From assembly GCA_963761705.1 (NCBI GenBank), contig CAVXHK010000001.1, forward strand, positions 1 to 64,000: DNA of 64,000 bases. Reading direction: 5' to 3'. A model generated the notes under the pieces. The model saw only the letters and a list, made by a program, of their open reading frames with translations. It ran no database searches and was not told where the DNA came from. The stretch is from CAVVKW01 sp963761705. GTDB lineage: Bacteria; Verrucomicrobiota; Verrucomicrobiia; Chthoniobacterales; JAATET01. Shown here piece by piece: positions 8,601-16,565 of the stretch (its first letter is position 1; the number at the start of each line of letters is the position of its first letter). The translations under genes were made by a program, and so were the position numbers.

Positions 8601-9266
8601 ATGCCCGCCATCCTTTTTGGATCCATCGGATCCCTCGCCGACACCTCCGAACTCCAACGCCGCGCCTTCAACGAGGCATTCCAGACTCACGGCCTAAATT
8701 GGAACTGGGACCAAGCCACCTACTCGGAACTCATCAAGAGCAGCGGCGGTAAGGAGCGCATCGCGGATGTCGCGGCGTCCAAGGGCGAGACGGTCAACGC
8801 TGCCGCCGTTCACCAAACCAAATCCGAGATTTTTCAGAAACTCATGGTGGTCGAAGACATCAAACCACGGGCGGGCGTGATCGAAGTCATCGAGAAGGCT
8901 TCCGCCGCGGGCGTCGAACTCGGATTCATCACGACGACATCGGCTGAAAATGTCGCTGGTTTGCTGGCCGCTTTGGAGCCAGCGATCGCCACGGCTCACT
9001 TCAAATTGATCCTCAATCGCTCGGACGTCGCCGACTCGAAGCCGTCACCGGAGGTCTACGAACTGGCTCTCCGGGAATTGGGGTTCAAGGCGTCCGAGTG
9101 CGTGGCCGTCGAGGACAACGTCGCTGGCGTCGCGTCCGCCCGTGCCGCGGGCATCGCGTGCGTCGCGACGCCGGGAACGAACTACGCGAACCATGATTTT
9201 TCGCAGGCGACGACCGTCGTCGACCGCTTGGACTTTGACGCCCTCTACCAGCAACTCGGCGCTTAA
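8601..9266 (+). CDS. HAD-superfamily CbbY-like protein lacking the catalytic aspartates
   Basis: This 221-aa protein follows the beta-phosphoglucomutase/CbbY pattern of the HAD superfamily. Cap-domain residues (GLNWNWDQATYSELIKSSGGKERI), motif II (LGFITTTS), motif III Lys (DSKPSPEVY) and motif IV (CVAVEDNVAGV) are present. Motif I, normally FDxDGT, reads FGSIGS, so the nucleophilic Asp is Gly7 and the acid/base Asp is Ile9. Classical phosphoryl transfer is therefore unlikely. It sits 27 bp after mysD, in line with the mys genes, and may bind a phosphosugar-like ligand or have a structural role. Similar FGSIGT-type homologues exist in other bacteria to my knowledge, so the loss is probably a subfamily trait. 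Confidence 0.8.
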   Translation: MPAILFGSIGSLADTSELQRRAFNEAFQTHGLNWNWDQATYSELIKSSGGKERIADVAASKGETVNAAAVHQTKSEIFQKLMVVEDIKPRAGVIEVIEKASAAGVELGFITTTSAENVAGLLAALEPAIATAHFKLILNRSDVADSKPSPEVYELALRELGFKASECVAVEDNVAGVASARAAGIACVATPGTNYANHDFSQATTVVDRLDFDALYQQLGA

Positions 9267-9295
9267 CGTCCCTCAACTTGTCCTCGAAACGCCTG

Positions 9296-10100
9296 ATGCC
9301 TGATCCACATTTTTCTTCTCTCTCCCCGTTCGGACTCGAAGTCACGGGGCTCGACTTAGGCGATTTGGACCCCACCCTGGTCGAGTTATTGAAAAAGAAA
9401 TTAGGCGAGCAGGGAGTCCTGGTCATCCGAGATCAAGAAATCGACGATTCCGCATTCGTGGCGTTCCTCGAGCGCATGGGCCGACTCACGTTCACGGTCG
9501 GCGAGACGCCGGTCGCCGGGCAGCCGATGCTGAACGTCGTGACCAACGTCGGTCGCACGAAGCCACCGCGCAGCGTCTTCCACACCGACACGAGCTACGT
9601 CCCGGAGCCGCCCGCTTACACGGCGCTCCGGGTCGTCCAGCCAGCCGAGTCCGGCGGCGAGACGCTCTTTACCGATCAATACCTCGCCTTCGAATCGCTG
9701 CCGAAGTCGGTCCAGAAGCGACTCATCGGCGTTGACGTCTTGCACGCCGTCACCGGTCTCGACCTCGGTCCCGACGAGGTCCACCAGACGTGGCATCCGC
9801 TCGTGCGCCGACATCCCATCTCCGGTCGCGCGGCGTTGTTCCTCTCCACGCCGGAGCGCTGCGTCGAGCTTCTCCGGGGATCTTGCCGATCGCAGCGAAA
9901 GAATCATCGGCCTCCTTTTCCGACATTCGATCCGGCCATCGCGGCAATACCGGCACGCCTGGCGGGCTGGCGATGTCGTCATTTGGGACGACCGCTGCAC
10001 CATGCATAGCGCCGACCACTCCAACGTGGTTGGCGATCGGACGCACCACCGCGGACTCGTTTGCGGCGACAAACCAATCCCCGCGACCTGCAAATCTTGA
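9296..10100 (+). pseudogene. TauD/TfdA-type Fe(II)/2-oxoglutarate dioxygenase with a frameshift
   Basis: The N-terminal two thirds shows SPFGLEVTGLDL, the metal-binding FHTDTSY (His96, Asp98 of HxD), and GGETLFTDQYLAFESLP, all TauD/TfdA features. Near 9870-9880, in CTCCGGGGA, the frame shifts by one extra base. The C-terminal part continues in the next frame with RHAWRAGDVVIWDDRCTMHSAD (distal His) and THHRGLVCGD (2-oxoglutarate-binding Arg), ending at 10100. Without the extra base the protein is 267 aa, normal for the family. Placement between mysD and mysA suggests oxidative tailoring of a mycosporine, by analogy with the dioxygenase MysH of cyanobacteria, which belongs to a different (phytanoyl-CoA dioxygenase-like) family. 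The stop overlaps the mysA start (TGATG). Confidence 0.8.
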
Positions 10101-11812
10101 TGAACACTGCTACCGCCATCACGGCCTACCTGTCCCACGAGAAAGACGACGCTCCCGAGTCGCTCGATCCCGCCCAGGAAATCGACGGCTTACTCTCCGA
10201 AGATCGCTTTCAGACCCTGCTCGAAGCGCTGATCGCGGCCCCGGCATTTTCGGGCGATCTCGGTCGGGAATTTTCCGAAGCGAGGGCGGTCGAGGGACTG
10301 TTCGCCTGCCGCCGACTCCGGGGCGCACTCAATCTGCCGCTCGGAAGTTTCGCGGGCTTGCTCGCGGAGCTGTTCGTCACCTTCGATGGCGGAAAGTTTG
10401 CCGCCGACCGTTGGCGACGCCTGGCCGCTGAGGAGTGGGGCGATCGCAAACTCATTCGATTTCTGACGGAATCATTGGCCGACCCGGATCTTCGGCGGGA
10501 ATACGGCGCTCTGGCGGAGCGCCTCGTCACGGACGATCCTCACGCGATCTACCCGACGTCGATCTACCGGGAGTCGAGCGGCAGCATCGCGAGCACACCG
10601 GACAGCCAAACGGTCGACGCGGTGATGAGTCAGCGGACGTTTGCGTCTTTCAAAGTGATCGATCACGCCCTGGAGCCGGGGGAGAACACGCTGCGCGACG
10701 TCTACCAATCGCTGGGGCGCTGCGTCTGTCTCGTGGATCAAAACGTGGAATCCCACTACGGCGAGCGGATTGAGGCCTACTTCGGGCACCACAGGATCGA
10801 GCTGCACAAGCTCGTCTACCGGGCCATGGAAGTCGACAAGGGCATCGGGACGGTCGAGCGGATTCTCGGCGACTTCCGCGAACTCGGGGTGTCCCGGAAC
10901 GAACCACCGCTCATCGTGGGTGGCGGGGTCTTGTCCGATACTTGCGGACTGGCGTGCGCGCTTTACCACCGGAACACGCCTTACGTGATGCTCTCGACGT
11001 CCATCGTCTCCGGGATCGACGCGGGGCCCTCGCCGCGCACGTGTTGCGACGGATTCGGCTACAAAAATTTACTCGGCGCGTATCACCCGCCAATTCTGTC
11101 GATCACCGACCGCTTCTTCTTCTCGACCCTGCACGAGGGCTGGCTGCGGCACGGCATCGCCGAGATCGTCAAGATGGCGGTGGTGAAAAACGCGAAGCTT
11201 TTCGCAGATCTCGAGGCGGGTGGTGAGCGGCTGATCGCGACGCATTTTGGCACGGTTGACTGCGAACCGGATTCGGAGATCGGTGCCCTGTCGCAGCGGA
11301 TTCTCGGCGGCGCGCTGCGGTCCTACATCGCCGCGGAATACGAGAACGCCTACGAAACGCACCAGTGCCGCCCGCACGCCTACGGCCACACGTGGTCACC
11401 GGGATTCGAGATTCAAGCGGGGCTGCTGCACGGCCACGCGGTCGCGATCGGGATGGGCTTCGGGGCGTTCTTGAGCCACCGGCAGGGTTGGATCAGCGAG
11501 GAGACGATGCACCGGATCATGCGGCTCATCGGCAGCTTTGGTCTGAGTTTGTGGCACGACATCCTTCGAGATCGCGACACGCTTTGGAAGGCCCAACAGA
11601 AGATCGTGCAGAAGCGCGGAGGCAATCTCGTCGCGCCGCTGCCCAAGGGCACCATCGGCACGTGCGGCTACCTGGATCGGCTCTCGGAGGAAGAACTCTT
11701 CGCCTCACTGGCGGACTACGAAAGCCTCTGCGCCAGCTTCCCCCGGGAAGGGCGCGGGATCGATCCGCACTGCGCGGACGTCGGGCTGGAAGACCCGTCG
11801 ACGGTCGGCTAG
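10100..11812 (+). CDS. mysA: Sugar-phosphate cyclase MysA (desmethyl-4-deoxygadusol synthase) with N-terminal extension
   Basis: MysA cyclises sedoheptulose 7-phosphate to desmethyl-4-deoxygadusol, the committed step of mycosporine synthesis. The 570-aa protein has a cyclase domain from about residue 180: FKVIDHALEPGENTLRDVY, NAD-binding LIVGGGVLSD (272-280), STSIVSGIDAG, KNLLGAYH, and metal ligands in GIAEIVKMAVV (E355), AYGHTWSP (H430) and LLHGHAVAI (H446). The GHTWSP box and the ending CASFPREGRGID resemble cyanobacterial desmethyl-4-deoxygadusol synthases rather than plain 3-dehydroquinate synthase. Known MysA proteins are about 410 aa; here about 170 extra helical residues precede the cyclase. 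The start overlaps the dioxygenase stop as TGATG, suggesting coupled translation. Confidence 0.87.
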   Translation: MNTATAITAYLSHEKDDAPESLDPAQEIDGLLSEDRFQTLLEALIAAPAFSGDLGREFSEARAVEGLFACRRLRGALNLPLGSFAGLLAELFVTFDGGKFAADRWRRLAAEEWGDRKLIRFLTESLADPDLRREYGALAERLVTDDPHAIYPTSIYRESSGSIASTPDSQTVDAVMSQRTFASFKVIDHALEPGENTLRDVYQSLGRCVCLVDQNVESHYGERIEAYFGHHRIELHKLVYRAMEVDKGIGTVERILGDFRELGVSRNEPPLIVGGGVLSDTCGLACALYHRNTPYVMLSTSIVSGIDAGPSPRTCCDGFGYKNLLGAYHPPILSITDRFFFSTLHEGWLRHGIAEIVKMAVVKNAKLFADLEAGGERLIATHFGTVDCEPDSEIGALSQRILGGALRSYIAAEYENAYETHQCRPHAYGHTWSPGFEIQAGLLHGHAVAIGMGFGAFLSHRQGWISEETMHRIMRLIGSFGLSLWHDILRDRDTLWKAQQKIVQKRGGNLVAPLPKGTIGTCGYLDRLSEEELFASLADYESLCASFPREGRGIDPHCADVGLEDPSTVG

Positions 11813-11851
11813 CGCGGGGAGCAATCCTCTGCTACGCTGTCGCCCCCAAAG

Positions 11852-13153
11852 ATGTTCGAGATCAAAGCCCGTGAAAAAATGGTCGAGCGCGCCCTGCTCG
11901 TCGGGTGCTACGTCGACTCGTCCGGTCGCGAGGAGGCCGAGGATCTCTTAGCCGAGCTGGAGGAACTCGTCCGCACGCTCGGCATCCCGGTCATGGATCG
12001 CATGGTTGTGCATCACCGCGAATCTCACGCGCGCTACCTCGTCGGGACCGGCAAAGCGGACGAAATCCACCGTCGCCTCGAAGCCTGCGACGGGGACGTC
12101 ATCATCTTCGACAACGAACTCACGCCCGCTCAGCAGCGGAATTGGGAAGATCTGTCAAAAGTCACCGTCGCGGACCGTCAGGAGATCATTCTCGATATCT
12201 TCGGAGCGCGGGCACAAACGCGCGAGGCCCGCATTCAAGTCGATCTCGCGCGGCTGCAATACTCGCTGCCCCGCCTGACCCGCGCTTGGAGTCACCTCGG
12301 GCAGCAAGGTGGTGGCATTGGTTCAAAGGGCGAAGGCGAGAGCCAGCTCGAGCAGGATAAGCGGGCCATTGGCGACTCGATCGCTCGGCTCAAGCGCGAA
12401 CTCAAGACCGTCCGCAGTTCCCGTGCGACGCAGCGCAAGGATCGCAAGCGCACGCCCGTCCCGAACGCGGCCATCGTCGGCTACACCAACGCCGGAAAAT
12501 CGTCGCTCCTCCGCCGCCTCACTGGCGCGGACGTGCTCGTGGAGAACAAACTTTTCGCGACTCTCGACACGACGACTCGCAAGGTCGAACTGCCCAATAA
12601 CCAGCCGCTTCTTCTCACCGATACCGTCGGTTTCGTCCGCAAGCTTCCCCACCAACTCGTCGAATCGTTCAACGCCACGCTCGAAGAAGCGACGCTTTCG
12701 GATTTCCTCGTCCACGTGCTCGACGCGTCGCACCCGAAGGTCGTCGAATTTTACAACACGACGATGAAGGTCCTCGGCGAACTCGGCGACGTGACGCAGC
12801 CGATGCTTGTTGTCTTCAACAAGATGGACCGCGTCGACGATCCGGCGACCCGGACCGTGCTGCGCCGCCACTTTCCCGAAGCCGTCTTCGTTTCCGTCCA
12901 CACGGGCGAAGGAATGGAAGAACTCACGGACCGCATCGCGGGCTTCCTGTCATCGGCCACCGTCGAAGTCGAACTCCGGATCCCCGCGGTCCGCTCCGAC
13001 CTCGTCGCCCGGCTTTACCGCGACGGCACCGTTCACCAGATCAATTACGTCGAGGATCTCGTCGAAGTGACCGCCACCATCGCCGACCGAGCGCTCGAGA
13101 CCTACGCGCCATTCGTCAACGTGCCGGACGAACCGAAAAAAGCTGAAGTGTAG
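11852..13153 (+). CDS. hflX: Ribosome-associated GTPase HflX, 3' end altered by transposon insertion
   Basis: HflX is a conserved GTPase that binds the 50S subunit and helps split stalled ribosomes. The 433-aa protein has the HflX N-terminal domain (YLVGTGKADEI, DNELTPAQQRNWED, ARIQVDLARLQYSLPRL) with the GGGIGSKGEGESQLE linker. The G domain shows GYTNAGKSSLL (G1), LDTTTRK, DTVGFVRKLPHQL (G3) and NKMD (G4). The last codon GTG and the stop TAG belong to the left inverted repeat of the transposon. The ancestral C-terminus (...KKAE then ALPAV and stop) can be read by joining 13148 to 58966. The five lost residues lie beyond the conserved domains, so function is probably kept. Confidence 0.95.
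   Translation: MFEIKAREKMVERALLVGCYVDSSGREEAEDLLAELEELVRTLGIPVMDRMVVHHRESHARYLVGTGKADEIHRRLEACDGDVIIFDNELTPAQQRNWEDLSKVTVADRQEIILDIFGARAQTREARIQVDLARLQYSLPRLTRAWSHLGQQGGGIGSKGEGESQLEQDKRAIGDSIARLKRELKTVRSSRATQRKDRKRTPVPNAAIVGYTNAGKSSLLRRLTGADVLVENKLFATLDTTTRKVELPNNQPLLLTDTVGFVRKLPHQLVESFNATLEEATLSDFLVHVLDASHPKVVEFYNTTMKVLGELGDVTQPMLVVFNKMDRVDDPATRTVLRRHFPEAVFVSVHTGEGMEELTDRIAGFLSSATVEVELRIPAVRSDLVARLYRDGTVHQINYVEDLVEVTATIADRALETYAPFVNVPDEPKKAEV
13142..13148 (+). repeat. Left copy of 7-bp target-site duplication (GCTGAAG)
   Basis: GCTGAAG directly precedes the left inverted repeat and is repeated directly after the right one at 58959-58965. Collapsing the two copies into one rejoins the hflX reading frame. 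Confidence 0.9.
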
Positions 13154-13220
13154 CGCGCCAGAAATGTTTTCGCTGGAAACGACATAATCTTTTTCGCTTC
13201 CAGCGACAGAATATTTTTCC
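13149..13220 (+). repeat. Left transposon end: three tandem 24-bp transposase-binding-site-like units
   Basis: Three contiguous 24-bp units (13149-13172, 13173-13196, 13197-13220) share the pattern of 7 free bases, then CGaCAgAAT, one base and a TTTTTCG-like tail. Unit 1 is the terminal inverted repeat. Tandem units of this size resemble the TnsB sites of Tn7-like ends. Confidence 0.85.
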
Positions 13221-13270
13221 AGTTGAAGGTATTCCAGTTCTCAATCTCCTGCGGGAAGGATGATTGGGCG

Positions 13271-14071
13271 CTAGTGAGGAGGAGCTTGCCCTCGGAAGAG
13301 GCAGATTTTTCTGAGGGTTTCTTGGTTTGGTGGAGCGTCGGGGAAATTTTGGTTCCACACAAACGCAAGGTCAGACAATTCAAGGAGCAAACCACGGGTG
13401 AGCCTGAGAACCTCAGAACCAAGGTGGGCGGCACGACGGAAATCCTCCGACAGGTCGTTTTTTTTGAGAATTTCAACAACCGGTCCAAACTGCGGCAGCC
13501 AGTGAGACAGGGCGATGACGCACTGCGAGAAAGTCAGAGGCACTAGGTTGAATGTGCCGAATACCGGTAAAATGTTCGCAATATCCGGGGGACTGGGAAG
13601 GAGATCCAACTGCCCTGAGTGTTCCGTGTGGCTGACAACCATTCCCACAGGATGCCCCTGTGACCTCACCGTCTCCAAACTGGCCCAAATGAGACGAAAG
13701 AGATCAATCTTCACTGACTCTGCATCGTCTATGATGATGAGGCGGATAGACGACTGGAGCAGCGCGTTTTCAAAAAAGAAACGCAGTTCCGAGGGACGGT
13801 TGCTCGGCGGAGGTTCGGAAGTCACCCGGGAGATCAGTGCTCTGAATACTCCCACGGGGTTGTCCACGGGCGTAGCGGAGAAGAAAATGACCGCGTCGGG
13901 GGTGTCCTGAATGCCATCACACCGCCAATGCGGCCTCAAATTCGTCAACAGATAGGTTTTCCCCGTTCCCTTGACTCCGTGGACGATACAAGGACGCCCG
14001 AGATCGACACACGAATTCACCATTCGATAAAAAATATCGAGCTTGGGCGGGTTGAATGCTTCCACCGCCAA
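13271..14071 (-). CDS. TnsC/TniB-like AAA+ ATPase (left-end module)
   Basis: This 266-aa AAA+ ATPase has Walker A GVKGTGKT at residues 32-39 and Walker B LIIIDDAE at 111-118. The sequence order (VIFFSATPVDNPVGVFRALI, then the Walker B strand, then VGMVVSHTE as a sensor-like strand) matches TnsC/TniB/IstB-type regulators, which link target DNA to the DDE transposase. Its stop is 122 bp inside the left transposon end. It follows the TnsB-like gene on the same strand with a 15-bp gap, so the two form an operon reading toward the end. It differs clearly from the right-end ATPase, so the two pairs are not a recent duplication. Confidence 0.75.
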   Translation of the reverse strand: MAVEAFNPPKLDIFYRMVNSCVDLGRPCIVHGVKGTGKTYLLTNLRPHWRCDGIQDTPDAVIFFSATPVDNPVGVFRALISRVTSEPPPSNRPSELRFFFENALLQSSIRLIIIDDAESVKIDLFRLIWASLETVRSQGHPVGMVVSHTEHSGQLDLLPSPPDIANILPVFGTFNLVPLTFSQCVIALSHWLPQFGPVVEILKKNDLSEDFRRAAHLGSEVLRLTRGLLLELSDLAFVWNQNFPDAPPNQETLRKICLFRGQAPPH

Positions 14072-14086
14072 GGCATAGCACCCTAG

Positions 14087-15826
14087 CTACCCGCGGTCCA
14101 TTGCAGGATCGAACGCGCCGAGGTCTTCCATCACGAAGCGAGGGGCGGGAGCTTCCTCGGATTTATGTGTCAGCGTTTGCTCGCAGGTCTCCGATGATTC
14201 ATCAGGAGCATCCACGACCGGACCAGCGACCTTCGGCGAGCGAACAATGCGCCGGATGCCTTCCCTTGGAGTCGACTGTTTCAAATTTCGCTCAAGATTT
14301 CGTCGCGCCCCAATTGTTCTGCGATCATTCGACGTCCGTTTGATATCAGTGATCCATTTTCGGCTAGGTCCTTCTACCGCATTACGTGCAGGCGTATTTG
14401 GGGCGAGGACATATCCACGTCCGAGTGGTGCCCCGTCCAATTCGAAGACAAAAAAGGTGTCGCTACTGCCACGGACATGCAAAATTTGGTAGTGTTCTCC
14501 ACACTTCATGTTCTGGTTGTGCACGAGAACCTTGAGTTTGTTCGGCATTTCGACAGCCGCTTGTTGAAATTTGATGCAGCGTCTGCGATGAGAATTGCAC
14601 AACACACGAAGTGCGTCAGAGTCAACTGGAACACTGCATTCACCGAACTTTTCGCGAAATTTGTCGATGCGCGATCCACTTCCGCGACGATCCTCGCTGT
14701 TGTATGTATTGATAAAACGCGCTAGGAACCCCTCACAGAGTTCATAGACTTTTTCGATTTCCGCACCCTTCACGACAAAGCTTTTTGAGCGGGTGAATTC
14801 TTCTCGAATAATGGCCTCCAGTTGCGGCAGTAAAGCCATTTGGAGAATGCCATGCTTCCTTTCGACACTTCCCCTCTGCTGAGCTTGACGAGGCACCCCA
14901 ATTCGCACATCGATCCCTAGGCCGCAGGTAATTTCGCCCGCTTCAGCGAGAACACGATTCGGGCGTTCACCATCGATCTCAAGAGTGTCCAACTGAAGGA
15001 ACGAGGGATTATCGGGGTCCGAGTCGAACGTGAGTGTATTGTAGACGAGAGCGTTGAGCGTGTTCTTGTTGAGCTTATGTTCGAAGAGCGTCGCCGACAC
15101 AACGCAGCCCGTGGATTTTTCGACTGCAACTGCAAGCTGGAGCATATATTTGTGCTGCCCCCGCTCGAATCGCAGATAATCTAGCGATTGGTAATCCATC
15201 TGAACTACAAACCCCGAGTCACTTTTGGGATTAGTCGACTTTACACCATATTTTATGTGGAGTTCTCGCGTATCCATCTTCGGGGCCTCCCGCTCGACTT
15301 CTGGCACCCGCTCGTAGTAATGCCGTTGCAAAGTCCGGATGCTCGGAATGCGCTCGACCCCCGCCTCGATGCAGTCCGCGACAATCTTGTCATATTCCGT
15401 GGCAATACCAAGTTTCCGCGGTTTCTTCTTTGCACCGGTGGTTGAGTAAGTGGACGCCATAGCGCACATCGTGATCTCATGCACCGTCTCACAAACCATT
15501 GTTTCTTTTGGCCCTGGTCGCTTCGGAAGAGGTGGCGTTGCGCCAGGCTTAAGGTCTTTGACCCACATCTGAAAAGCCCGGGCGGTGGGAACCCATCCTT
15601 TTCCGTTCTCCAGCGTTGAAACGAAGTGAGCTACGGAGCCGCTCTCTGTATTCTCCAGATACGTCCAATAGTCTGTTATCCAGCGGTTCCTGAGCGCTGT
15701 TCTGGTAGTAACCGTGGGCGCAGCACCGGCGTATAGGATTGGGCTGGCAACTTCCGGAACATATGCTGAATCGATCGTCGCCTTGTCGGCTCGAAAACAT
15801 CCTTGATATGTCTCGTCGGGTTGCAC
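14087..15826 (-). CDS. TnsB/TniA-like DDE transposase (left-end module)
   Basis: This 579-aa protein has an N-terminal helical DNA-binding region, an integrase core, and a C-terminal tail of the Mu/TnsB type. The proposed catalytic residues are Asp211 (VVQMDYQSLDYL), Asp285 (TLEIDGERP) and Glu322 (QQRGSVERKHG), with 36 residues between the last two. The PRQAQQRGSVER segment is typical of TnsB/TniA proteins. The GTG start at 15826 has no clear ribosome-binding site and abuts a divergent gene, so the start is uncertain. The first Asp is not in the usual WQxD context, so the family call rests on the whole pattern and on the adjacent AAA+ ATPase. Confidence 0.72.
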   Translation of the reverse strand: MQPDETYQGCFRADKATIDSAYVPEVASPILYAGAAPTVTTRTALRNRWITDYWTYLENTESGSVAHFVSTLENGKGWVPTARAFQMWVKDLKPGATPPLPKRPGPKETMVCETVHEITMCAMASTYSTTGAKKKPRKLGIATEYDKIVADCIEAGVERIPSIRTLQRHYYERVPEVEREAPKMDTRELHIKYGVKSTNPKSDSGFVVQMDYQSLDYLRFERGQHKYMLQLAVAVEKSTGCVVSATLFEHKLNKNTLNALVYNTLTFDSDPDNPSFLQLDTLEIDGERPNRVLAEAGEITCGLGIDVRIGVPRQAQQRGSVERKHGILQMALLPQLEAIIREEFTRSKSFVVKGAEIEKVYELCEGFLARFINTYNSEDRRGSGSRIDKFREKFGECSVPVDSDALRVLCNSHRRRCIKFQQAAVEMPNKLKVLVHNQNMKCGEHYQILHVRGSSDTFFVFELDGAPLGRGYVLAPNTPARNAVEGPSRKWITDIKRTSNDRRTIGARRNLERNLKQSTPREGIRRIVRSPKVAGPVVDAPDESSETCEQTLTHKSEEAPAPRFVMEDLGAFDPAMDRG

Positions 15827-15834
15827 TTGATGGG

Positions 15835-16461
15835 ATGATACCCGAAAAAAAATCGGAATTTTTCACCGGAGTGCACTTTTTTGAAAAAATAGACAGTTTC
15901 GATCTACATTCGGGCATGGAGGTGGTCGCCACATTACCGAATCTGCCGGGGGTATCTTCCCCTGTTGTGAACAGATTTGATTTTACTCCCAAAGAGATTC
16001 TCGGCTGCGATCTGGCCCGTTACTTCCGGCAGTGGAACACAACGAGGCTTGCGGCATTGAAGCGTAGATCAGGGCTGATCGGGAATCTTCAAACGAACAT
16101 TCCCGAGCTTTTAAAATCTGGGGAAATCGAGATCGACTCGCACGAATTCTTCGAATTTTCGAGATCACTTCGCGCTGATGGTGGCTTCGTAGCGTTAACT
16201 GACTTGAATGTAATAGACTTTGCGCTCGTGATTTGTGCCAGCAGTCAAAATGCATCCTTCATTCGCAATGCGGACGGGGTGTTTGTGGCACCCTCAATCC
16301 GTTCCCTCCGTATTGAATTTTGCCGGGACATGGTAAGCGGAAGAGCATTCGCGATTGCAGCAAAGTTGAATGACGCCTGGGCCACCAAGCAGTATGGAGC
16401 GATACCTCGATACGTGCGGCATCACTTCTGGCCAAAGGATTACGCCAACAAGGTTCGGTAA
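15835..16461 (+). CDS. Unknown protein divergent from the left TnsB-like gene
   Basis: I do not recognise this 208-aa protein. It has no signal peptide or membrane segment and is mixed alpha/beta by eye (EIDSHEFFEFSRSLRADGG, VIDFALVICASSQNASFIRNADGVFVAP). It is divergent from the TnsB-like gene, with only a few bases between the proposed starts; an ATG at 15916 is a possible alternative. An open segment in a second frame (about 16460-16680) and a third-frame gene at 16566 follow, so this may be the front part of one gene broken by two small frameshifts. Because of its place it could be a transposition accessory protein, but nothing in the sequence proves that. Confidence 0.5.
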   Translation: MIPEKKSEFFTGVHFFEKIDSFDLHSGMEVVATLPNLPGVSSPVVNRFDFTPKEILGCDLARYFRQWNTTRLAALKRRSGLIGNLQTNIPELLKSGEIEIDSHEFFEFSRSLRADGGFVALTDLNVIDFALVICASSQNASFIRNADGVFVAPSIRSLRIEFCRDMVSGRAFAIAAKLNDAWATKQYGAIPRYVRHHFWPKDYANKVR

Positions 16462-16565
16462 CAGGCGCCGGACTGCTGGAGCCATTCAGAAATTGGTAGC
16501 GGGCGCAGGCACTTTCAGCTTGGACCCTATTGTAAACGGCAAGTCATACCGGGTAGTCTCCCGGA

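Noticed and set aside
14087..15826. Loss of the second catalytic Asp in the left TnsB-like protein
   Set aside because: At first LAEAGEI looked like a changed DNG motif, but spacing to the GI strand and to Glu322 fits Asp285 in EIDGERP, so the triad appears complete.
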